Assembly (NCBI GenBank): GCA_030431635.1
Contig: JAUIIL010000005.1
Location: forward strand, 186,001 to 250,000
Direction of reading: 5' to 3'
Length of the DNA: 64,000 nt
Origin: Bacteriovoracia bacterium
GTDB lineage: Bacteria > Bdellovibrionota > Bacteriovoracia > Bacteriovoracales > Bacteriovoracaceae
Below, piece by piece: positions 37,137 through 44,737 of the stretch. The first letter of the stretch is position 1. The number at the start of each line of letters is the position of its first letter. The position numbers and the translations under genes were made by a program. The notes beneath the pieces were generated by a model. The model worked only from the letters and a program-made list of their open reading frames with translations, did no database searches and was not told the DNA's origin.

Positions 37137-39029
37137 TTAGGTTTTTTTGATTAAATCAAGAAGCATTTTTTCATTAATGATGGGAATTTTTAGACTATTG
37201 GCCTTCTTAAACTTTGAAGAAGAGCTTTCAGTATCGTTTGTTACTAGATAGTCCGTATTCTTAGACACAGAACTTACAACAGTACCAGAGTTCCCTTTAA
37301 TAAGCGATTCAATGTCGCTTCTTTTCATAGAAAGAGTTCCGGTAATGCAAAACTTTTTATCTTTTAAAGCTCCCTCATGGTTAAAATCAACCTCTTCAAC
37401 TTTAAAACCAAGATCGATAAGCTCTTGAATTATTGCCTTTTTTGATTTGAATGAAGAAATAAAATCTTCCGCTGACTTTTGAGCAAAGGATTCTATTTCA
37501 ATCAATTTTTCAGAAGTTAATTTTTCAAAGTCCCCTAGCGTTCTGTAACCATAGTCGATGATTTTCTCTATTTTGTTTTGAGAAGCTCCAGAAATTCCTA
37601 GTGCAGTAAGAAAGTTAACTAAATTTATTTTTTTTGTTTTTTCTATATTCTTTATTATTTTTGAAGCCAATTTTTCTTTCACTTTATCTAGCTCAAGAAG
37701 ATCTTCTTTTTTTAAACGATAAAGAGAAGGTATGCCCTTCACTAAACCTTTATTAATCATTTCTTCTAGCCTTTTTGAGCTTAAATCATCTATTCCTATC
37801 TTTCGAATAAAGTGAAGAATTTCTTCTTGAATTTGAGCAGGACATAATGGGTTTTTACACACCAGTCTTATATCATCAATTTCAAGAGACTCTGAACAAG
37901 AGGGGCATTTTTTAGGGATAAGGAACTTTTCATTTGAGCTTTTTATAACACTTAAAAACTTCGGTATCACTTCTCCTGAGCGAACAATTTCAATCCTATC
38001 ACCCTTTTTTAATTGATGCTGTTTCACAATACCTAAGTTATGAAGGCTCACTCTTGAAATCATGGCCCCACTCAACTCGACAGGCTCTACCTCTCCTACT
38101 GGAGTGGCTATTCCATTTCTTGAGATTTGCCAAGAGATAGAGTTTATAATTGTTTCTTTGCTCATCCCTTGAAATTTGTAGGCCATTTTATACCGAGGGT
38201 GATGAGATGTAGCACCCAACCTATCGTGAAGTTCTAAGTTGTTAAAAACAAAAACAACACCATCAATTAAATACTCTTCTTCAGACATGAAGTCTTGAGC
38301 TTCTTCTAATGTTTCTTTAATCGTTTTTTCATCTTTATGAACTCTAACATGTGGGATGTGGAAACCTTGTTTTTTTAAAAAGGTAAGTTTTTCTTCTTCT
38401 GCTGCAAATTCTTTTTCAGAGAAAACTTCAAAAGCTTGAAAGTTTAAATGTTTTGCTAAAAAAACCTTTTCTTTTCGTCCCAGTAATCCTGCAACAATAT
38501 TTCGAAGTGAATTTGGTTTCTCCAAACCTTCTTTAATCATATCCTCAGATAAAGCGATGAACTTTGATTGGTAACAAAATATCTCTCCCCTTACTTCCAT
38601 ATCAATATTTTCTTTGAGCTTTAAAGGAACAGAAGGGATGAAGCGAACTTTTTCAGTAATATTTTCTCCATATTCTCCATTACCTCTTGTTTTTCCTAAT
38701 TTTAAAATTCCTTTTTCATAAATGAGAGAACAACTTGTTCCATCTATTTTAAACATACTTAGAATATCTTCACTTCCTTTCCAGCTAAGTAGTTCATCCA
38801 ATTTATATGTTTTTGCCAGAGAGAGCATTTTAGTTTGATGTTTTACTTTTTCTCCTGAAACTTTTACTGTTCCTACAATCTGAAGGACTCGATTTTCAGG
38901 ATCAAGATAGCGCAATTCTTCCTCTACCTGATCATATTCTTCATCTGAAATCTCTGCTTTCCCTGCATAATAGAGTTCTTTATGGTAAAGAATTTTATTT
39001 TCAAGTTCTTGAATTTTTTTAGATGTCAT
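37137..39029 (-). CDS. ligA: NAD-dependent DNA ligase
   Basis: 630 residues, about 40 shorter than E. coli LigA. The adenylation site is KIDG with Lys94, followed by RGNGEYGENITE. Later come the OB fold, a four-Cys zinc finger (CPSC and CKNPLC near 375-400), helix-hairpin-helix repeats, and a C-terminal BRCT domain (about 550-630, KKFCITGTLSMKRSDIE). The N-terminal Ia domain is present in short form (YYAGKAEISDEEYD). It starts 11 bases inside the end of the AGCS symporter gene, so the two are coupled. Confidence 0.95.
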   Translation of the reverse strand: MTSKKIQELENKILYHKELYYAGKAEISDEEYDQVEEELRYLDPENRVLQIVGTVKVSGEKVKHQTKMLSLAKTYKLDELLSWKGSEDILSMFKIDGTSCSLIYEKGILKLGKTRGNGEYGENITEKVRFIPSVPLKLKENIDMEVRGEIFCYQSKFIALSEDMIKEGLEKPNSLRNIVAGLLGRKEKVFLAKHLNFQAFEVFSEKEFAAEEEKLTFLKKQGFHIPHVRVHKDEKTIKETLEEAQDFMSEEEYLIDGVVFVFNNLELHDRLGATSHHPRYKMAYKFQGMSKETIINSISWQISRNGIATPVGEVEPVELSGAMISRVSLHNLGIVKQHQLKKGDRIEIVRSGEVIPKFLSVIKSSNEKFLIPKKCPSCSESLEIDDIRLVCKNPLCPAQIQEEILHFIRKIGIDDLSSKRLEEMINKGLVKGIPSLYRLKKEDLLELDKVKEKLASKIIKNIEKTKKINLVNFLTALGISGASQNKIEKIIDYGYRTLGDFEKLTSEKLIEIESFAQKSAEDFISSFKSKKAIIQELIDLGFKVEEVDFNHEGALKDKKFCITGTLSMKRSDIESLIKGNSGTVVSSVSKNTDYLVTNDTESSSSKFKKANSLKIPIINEKMLLDLIKKT

Positions 39030-40371
39030 ATTTTTTATTATACATTTTTAGGTTTCTAGTAACTTCTTTTGCCATAAAGACCATAATAATAATATTGGGA
39101 ACAGTCATTAACCCATAGCAAATATCCATCAGGTTAATAACAATATCCATCTTCATAATGGCCCCAAAAAGAACAGTTAAACAGAAATAAAAAATAAAAC
39201 TCGTTTCTTGAAAAAAACGCTTTCCTTTAAAAACAAAATTCCAACACTTTTCATTATAATTTGCCATTCCTATTATCGTTGTAAAAGAGAATAGGAGCAC
39301 CGAAATTCCTAACAAGTGTCTTCCCCAGATACCTAGTGCGTTTTCAAAAACATGAGTTGTTAAAATAATACCACTTGAATCTAAAAAACTTGTCTCTTTA
39401 TCAACAACGAGAACCGTTAATGAAGTTAGTGTACAAACAACAATTGTATCAAGAAAAGGGCCTAGCATAGCAACATACCCTTCCTTTACGGGCTCATTTG
39501 TTTTTGCATTTGAGTGAGCCATAGGAGCCGTTCCTAATCCAGCCTCGTTAGAAAAAGTTGCTCTTTTAATTCCAGTTATCATGATTTCCTTAACACTGTA
39601 ACCAACAACTCCTCCTATAACACTCTTTCCAGTGAAGGCCATGCTAAAGATCTCTTGAATCAAGAGAGGAATTTTTTCGATATGAAGAAAGAGAATGAAA
39701 AGACAAGTTAAAATATAAATAATACCCATCAAAGGAACAAGCTTACTTGTCACTTGAGAGATTCTTAAAATACCACCCTTTAAAATAATAAAAACAATTA
39801 AAGCACAGCTCAATCCCGTTATATAACGAGGGACATGATAATTATACTCAGTGAAGTCTGCTAATTGATTTATTTGAAAAATTCCAAGTGTTCCAAATAA
39901 ACCCAATAAAGCGAATGTATAAGCAAGAAACTTTCCTTTCCCTGGCCAAATTTGAGAGATAACATACATGGGACCACCTTGGACTTCTCCCTTGTAGTCT
40001 TCACCTCGATACATCACTGAGAGTGTGCATTCATAAAATTTTGTATTCATTCCAAGAAAAGCAGCTAACCACATCCAAAAAATGGCACCAGGGCCACCTT
40101 GCATGATAGCAATAGAAACTCCAGAAATATTTCCTAAACCAATGGTTCCAGAAAGAGCATTTGTTAGAGCTTGAAAATGAGAAATTTGTCCTTTGGCCTC
40201 ATCATTTTTTTTCTTTTCAAATAAAATTCTTATTGCGTGAAAGAAGCCCTTTAAAGGTAAAAACTTTGAATAAGAAAAAAGGATAAGATTGGCCAATAAA
40301 AGAAAAACAAGTAGAGGCATCCCCCAAATATAATCGACTATTAATGCTGTTAATTCATTTAAAAATTGCAT
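39019..40371 (-). CDS. Alanine/glycine:cation symporter (AGCS)
   Basis: 450 residues with about ten hydrophobic segments. The signature NALSGTIGLGNISGVSIAI (about 70-90) followed by GGPGAIFWMWLAAFLGM, and later the FSNEAGLGTAPMAHSNAKT block, place it in the AGCS family of sodium-coupled alanine or glycine importers. It acts in the inner membrane. Substrate is not resolved by eye. Its end overlaps the ligA start by 11 bases, and it follows the exported FlgT-like gene by 12 bases, so the minus-strand run may be one transcript. Confidence 0.9.
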   Translation of the reverse strand: MQFLNELTALIVDYIWGMPLLVFLLLANLILFSYSKFLPLKGFFHAIRILFEKKKNDEAKGQISHFQALTNALSGTIGLGNISGVSIAIMQGGPGAIFWMWLAAFLGMNTKFYECTLSVMYRGEDYKGEVQGGPMYVISQIWPGKGKFLAYTFALLGLFGTLGIFQINQLADFTEYNYHVPRYITGLSCALIVFIILKGGILRISQVTSKLVPLMGIIYILTCLFILFLHIEKIPLLIQEIFSMAFTGKSVIGGVVGYSVKEIMITGIKRATFSNEAGLGTAPMAHSNAKTNEPVKEGYVAMLGPFLDTIVVCTLTSLTVLVVDKETSFLDSSGIILTTHVFENALGIWGRHLLGISVLLFSFTTIIGMANYNEKCWNFVFKGKRFFQETSFIFYFCLTVLFGAIMKMDIVINLMDICYGLMTVPNIIIMVFMAKEVTRNLKMYNKKYDI

Positions 40372-40383
40372 GAATCCAATTTA

Positions 40384-41847
40384 CTAGAAACTAAAAGAAC
40401 CGCCAAATTTAAATGCCGTACTGCTGTAGTGAATTTCATCGCCATCAGCAAAACTTGCTTTATTTGAAGTTAGTTGCAACGAGCCATTTAAGTCAATAAG
40501 AGGATTGTATTTGTATTTTACACCCAACTCAATCTGCATCGAGGATTCGCTTTGAGCTCCTCCATAAATACTAGACGTTTCTTTAAAATTAGGGAAAGGC
40601 ATAACTTCAGCTCTTACATAACCTCGAAAAACTTTTTGAAGTGGTAAAGAAGCTTTAATACCCATAATAATTCCATTAAATTGGTTTTCACCAAATCCGT
40701 CAGAAGTAACATTATCCATGTTATAGGAGTAAACCCCGTAGCCTCCATAGAAATTAATTTGTGGGCCATAGAAAAACCCTAACGGAAGGTATTTGTAACC
40801 ACCCATCAGCTTGAAAGTTCCCTCTGTTGTACTAACTGAATCAGTTGAAAGAGTTCCGGATTTTCTTGAAAGAGTCCCAAACCTTCGCCCTAACTCCACA
40901 ATACCTATATACTGCCTTGTAATCCAAACTTCTGAATCGAGGTTTAATCCCAAAATCATCGCTCCAACACTACGAGAGCCACTTAGCTGAACTGCTGCAT
41001 CTGACTTTGAAAATTCCAAGTTAAGAGTCGCTGTACCAATTTTACCAAATTCATTGGCCTTAATTTCTGGGTAATCATACTTTTGAGTAATATCCACTTC
41101 TTTGTTCTTAACAATCGTTACCCAGTCTCCTGCAAGAATTTTTTGTTTGGAAGTATAAGTTTTAATAGAGCCAAGGGCCTGGTTATCTGAGGTGTTAAAA
41201 ACTTTTCCTTTGGCCAGATGAATTGTTTCCCACTCAACAACTCTCTTTAATAACGGATGACGTTTTTTATTAATAGGTCTTCTTACAATAAGTTCGTCTC
41301 CAATCATCACTTTATAATTTTTTCCAACATCAATTGTAATTTGATCTCCTAGAACCCCTACAACTTTTCCATCATACGGAATACTTTTCTCGTATGTATT
41401 AAGCCAATTTTCAATTGTTTGAACAATTAAAGGAATATCATCTTTGTTGAGTAAAACTTTTTCAGAGAAGAAGATATCCTCTCCATTACTACCAACAATA
41501 TCCATCTGCACTTCAATTCCAGAAATGTGGTTTACAAGATTAATTCTAAGAATTGATCCCGCTTGTGTTTTTTCTGCTGCAACTTGAATGACTTCTGGAT
41601 TTCTTAGGTAGGATGAAAGTTTATTTCTGTATTTAGAAAATATTGCAATAAGCGAAGAGTTAGAACTATAACTGCACCAACCACTATTAAGCAAAAAATT
41701 TTCAAGGTCTTGATGAACTTTATAAGCAATGGCACCACCAACAGTATCTGTGATTGGAAGCAACAAGCATTTTCTCATACTATAATCAGCACGTGCAACA
41801 TTAAGAAAAAAAAGAAAAATAACAAAGCATCTGAATCCTATTTTCAC
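40384..41847 (-). CDS. Exported protein with FlgT-C-like and barrel regions
   Basis: 487 residues. Signal peptide MKIGFRCFVIFLFFLNVARA. The first 160 mature residues have alternating helices and strands. Residues about 160-260 (VVGVLGDQITIDVGKNYKVMIGDELIVRRP...) look like the FlgT C-terminal beta domain of the flagellar H-ring. The last 200 residues have the alternation of an outer-membrane barrel and end in FGGSFSF with a terminal Phe. The combination with a barrel is not one I recognise. It overlaps the upstream HTH gene by four bases. Confidence 0.6.
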   Translation of the reverse strand: MKIGFRCFVIFLFFLNVARADYSMRKCLLLPITDTVGGAIAYKVHQDLENFLLNSGWCSYSSNSSLIAIFSKYRNKLSSYLRNPEVIQVAAEKTQAGSILRINLVNHISGIEVQMDIVGSNGEDIFFSEKVLLNKDDIPLIVQTIENWLNTYEKSIPYDGKVVGVLGDQITIDVGKNYKVMIGDELIVRRPINKKRHPLLKRVVEWETIHLAKGKVFNTSDNQALGSIKTYTSKQKILAGDWVTIVKNKEVDITQKYDYPEIKANEFGKIGTATLNLEFSKSDAAVQLSGSRSVGAMILGLNLDSEVWITRQYIGIVELGRRFGTLSRKSGTLSTDSVSTTEGTFKLMGGYKYLPLGFFYGPQINFYGGYGVYSYNMDNVTSDGFGENQFNGIIMGIKASLPLQKVFRGYVRAEVMPFPNFKETSSIYGGAQSESSMQIELGVKYKYNPLIDLNGSLQLTSNKASFADGDEIHYSSTAFKFGGSFSF

Positions 41848-42200
41848 CTCGGCAACTCCGGTATTATTTCTTTATTTTTTTTTTGAATTTGTGGAATAAT
41901 TCCTAATTGAGCTTCGTAAAGATCGATTAACATTTTCATTTCATGGGTTTCAATTTTAAGTTTCCGATTTTCCTGTTCGAGTTTTTTTATTTTTGCTTCA
42001 AGCTCAATATGAGAATCCTCTTGGACATCAACAACAAAAGAATCTTCCCTAAAATTAGGACAAAAAATATAATACTTCCCATCCTCCATCTTATATTTCA
42101 CTCTATTAGATTTGATATAGCGCCTGATTGTTGAAACAGACAGATCTTTATAATTTGAGTATTCTGTAATGGTTAACCATTTTTCACTTGAATCAAGCAT
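41844..42200 (-). CDS. MerR/excisionase-like HTH protein with coiled coil
   Basis: 118 residues. Residues 8-45 (WLTITEYSNYKDLSVSTIRRYIKSNRVKYKMEDGKYYI) form the two helices and wing of a MerR/excisionase-type DNA-binding domain. The second half is a coiled coil (about 68-105, IELEAKIKKLEQENRKLKIE) fit for dimerisation. The stop overlaps the start of the exported FlgT-like gene by four bases, so a DNA-binding protein and an outer-membrane protein are made from one mRNA. It may regulate its own operon; not proven. Confidence 0.65.
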   Translation of the reverse strand: MLDSSEKWLTITEYSNYKDLSVSTIRRYIKSNRVKYKMEDGKYYIFCPNFREDSFVVDVQEDSHIELEAKIKKLEQENRKLKIETHEMKMLIDLYEAQLGIIPQIQKKNKEIIPELPR

Positions 42201-42300
42201 ATTTCCTCAATCTCTTTTATAATACTCCTAATATGATAATGAATATCTGGAAATAGAGCAAAAAAATAAGACATTCTCTTCCAGCTTAAACTCCTTTATA

Positions 42301-43500
42301 ATGAAACTGATGGACAGTATTAATTTTTCAAACTTTAAAGATAAAAAAATCGCTCTTGTGCTCTCTGGTGGTGTTGTTAAAGCTGCATCATGGCATTTAG
42401 GCGTTGCTTTAGCGCTGGAAGAACTTGGCTTTACTCTTAAAAGTAATAAAGCCCATCTCCAAAATCCGAATTTAAAGAGAAGTTTTGAAATTTCTACTTA
42501 TGTCGGCTCTAGCGCAGGCTCAATGATTTGCCTTTATCTGGCCCTTGGCTATTCTCCTCAAGAAATTATTAACGCAACAATTGGGCTTAAATCGAGTTTA
42601 AAACCGATCACCTATAAAGAAATATTTAATCTCAAAAGAAGTAAAATAAAACCTATTAGAGGGGACCTCTATCACCCGCTTGATGAGTTTCCTATAGGAC
42701 TCAAACAAACGCTCAAGCTCTTCACTAGTTTTTCCGGTATTTTTTCAACAGAGGGAATCAAAGAGTACTTACTTAAAAACATTATTAATGAAATTGATCA
42801 TTTTGAGGATATTGTTCCAGACTTGTTTGTTGTGGCGACCCAACTTGACCATTCTCGTAAGGTAATTTTTAGTAAATACAACTTCCCTTCTCCTGGCCAC
42901 GATACGACGGCTAAATATTATACAGGGACAAAGATTTCAGATGCAGTGACTGCGAGCATGAGTGTTCCCCCTTTTTATACTCCATACCCCATCAAGAATT
43001 CCCTCACTGGTCAAATTGACTACTACATAGATGGAGAGATAAGAGAGACTCTTTCAACTCATGTTGCTGAAGATAATAATTGTGATGTTATTATTAGTTC
43101 ATGGACTCATACTCCTTATCACTATCACGATGAAGTTGGATCTCTTGCAGCTTATGGACTTCCTAGTGTCTGTGTCCAGGCCATTCTTCTCATGATTCAG
43201 AAAAAAATCATTGCAGCTAGAACGAGAAGAAAGAATGCACTTGATATCATCAACACTGTTAATGACTATATGAAAGATCAAAATTTTTCCAATAAGAATA
43301 GACGTAATATTATGTCTATTCTAGAAAAGAAACTTCATATCAATAGAGATGTTAAACTCATTGATATTTTCCCCGATCATTCCGATTATCAGCTTTTTTT
43401 CGCTAGTCAGTTCTCTCTTAATCCTAAAACGGCTTCCCATGCTGTTAAAGCTGGTTATAAACGTACAATGGAAGTTTTTAGCAAAATAGAAGAATTATGA
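42301..43500 (+). CDS. Patatin-like phospholipase
   Basis: 399 residues. LVLSGGVVKAASWHLGVALAL (19-39) fits the oxyanion-hole stretch, though with GGVVK rather than the usual GGGxRG/K. The nucleophile is Ser71 in GSSAGS (69-74), a GxSxG elbow. The catalytic Asp is in YIDGEIRE (DG motif) near residue 245. The dyad is thus intact. Such enzymes act as phospholipases A or lipid hydrolases and may be cytosolic or secreted effectors; no signal peptide is seen. Its stop overlaps the start of the lytic transglycosylase by four bases (ATGA). Confidence 0.85.
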   Translation: MKLMDSINFSNFKDKKIALVLSGGVVKAASWHLGVALALEELGFTLKSNKAHLQNPNLKRSFEISTYVGSSAGSMICLYLALGYSPQEIINATIGLKSSLKPITYKEIFNLKRSKIKPIRGDLYHPLDEFPIGLKQTLKLFTSFSGIFSTEGIKEYLLKNIINEIDHFEDIVPDLFVVATQLDHSRKVIFSKYNFPSPGHDTTAKYYTGTKISDAVTASMSVPPFYTPYPIKNSLTGQIDYYIDGEIRETLSTHVAEDNNCDVIISSWTHTPYHYHDEVGSLAAYGLPSVCVQAILLMIQKKIIAARTRRKNALDIINTVNDYMKDQNFSNKNRRNIMSILEKKLHINRDVKLIDIFPDHSDYQLFFASQFSLNPKTASHAVKAGYKRTMEVFSKIEEL

Positions 43501-44732
43501 TTGCTTTTTTTTATTTGTTTTCTTTTAGTGCTCTGGCTTTCAATCAGCTCTCTCTTACTGAAGAATTATATCAAGAGGTAAAGTCTTTAAAAGAAAAATT
43601 TCCCAATCAGAAAGCTAAGGCAAAACCCTTTTATGATGATGATTTGAAGAAAATTATTATTGAAGATAAAAAAAATAGAGTTTCAAATGATTTTAAAACA
43701 AATTCTTTTTTTAAAGCAAGGACCTCCTTTTGGATAGATGTCTATAGCCGATTCTCTAGTGAACAAGTTCTCATTCATAACAAAAAAGATCTCTCCATTC
43801 TTTATGATATTCAGGATTACAGCTTTATTAAATCAGATAACCTTGTTCTTAAATCCTACGTGCAAAACGACTATGCAACCGAGAATGTCCGTTCTTTTAA
43901 AAAAGCACTTCAAAATGTCGATAATGAAGAACTTCACCAAATCAGAATCCAAACAGGGCAAAGAGGGTCCATTTTAAAATCCTTCAAACGCTCTATCCCC
44001 TATTTAAGTTTTTTAGAACATTATCTAGGGTATTTTGAAATACCCGAAGAAATCCTGGCCTTGGCCATCGTTGAATCAAACTTTCAAACTGATTCAGTTT
44101 CTCGTACTGGTGCAACAGGACTATGGCAAATCATGTCCTTAACAGCAAAGGCCATCATGCCACTTAATGATTCTATTGATTCCAGACTTAATCCTTATAT
44201 ATCAACAATAGCTGCCTTTCATTTACTTAAACAAAACTACCGAATTCTTAAAAGATGGGATTTAGCGGTAACGGCTTATCATTCTGGAACACGACACTTA
44301 TTACAAGCCATTAGAGAAATAAAAGGATCGCATGAAGTTTCACTTGAAAATATATTCAAATACTATGAGAGCGACTACCATGGCTTTGCTTCTAGAAATT
44401 ATTATACGGAGTTTCTCGCACTAGCTTACTTGATTGATTACAAAGATCTTATTTGGGGGATTAAGAAAAACCATTTAGGAAAAAACGCTATTAAATTCTA
44501 TGTTTCCAAATGCCCCCTTAAACCCTTTCTCTTTTTTAGAAAATATGGAGAGCATTTAAGTAAGTTCAACCAACACCTTTTAGATAGAACCCAGAGATAT
44601 CAACCTGGACTTCTCTTGGTTAGTAACAAAGAGTTACCCAAAAGTAAGTACTATCTTCTTTCTGATGAACAGTTAAGACGAAACTTTCCGATTAACTATC
44701 AAAAGTTCATTAAAAATTCAAAATGCCAATAG
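43497..44732 (+). CDS. MltD-like lytic transglycosylase
   Basis: 411 residues. A signal peptide (MIAFFYLFSFSALAF) sends it to the periplasm. The catalytic domain has AIVESNFQTDSVSRTGATGLWQ, with the probable catalytic Glu near residue 193 and the GATGLWQIM block typical of MltD. TAYHSGTRHL matches the downstream NAYNxG-type motif. LysM repeats seen in E. coli MltD are absent. It is translationally coupled to the patatin-like gene. Together they attack lipid and murein, but their target is unknown. Confidence 0.82.
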   Translation: MIAFFYLFSFSALAFNQLSLTEELYQEVKSLKEKFPNQKAKAKPFYDDDLKKIIIEDKKNRVSNDFKTNSFFKARTSFWIDVYSRFSSEQVLIHNKKDLSILYDIQDYSFIKSDNLVLKSYVQNDYATENVRSFKKALQNVDNEELHQIRIQTGQRGSILKSFKRSIPYLSFLEHYLGYFEIPEEILALAIVESNFQTDSVSRTGATGLWQIMSLTAKAIMPLNDSIDSRLNPYISTIAAFHLLKQNYRILKRWDLAVTAYHSGTRHLLQAIREIKGSHEVSLENIFKYYESDYHGFASRNYYTEFLALAYLIDYKDLIWGIKKNHLGKNAIKFYVSKCPLKPFLFFRKYGEHLSKFNQHLLDRTQRYQPGLLLVSNKELPKSKYYLLSDEQLRRNFPINYQKFIKNSKCQ

Positions 44733-44737
44733 TTTAA

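Noticed and set aside
44512-44525. TGCCCCCTTAAACC, resembling the repeat's complement
   Set aside because: The CTATAG core is missing and the match is partial, so it is not counted.
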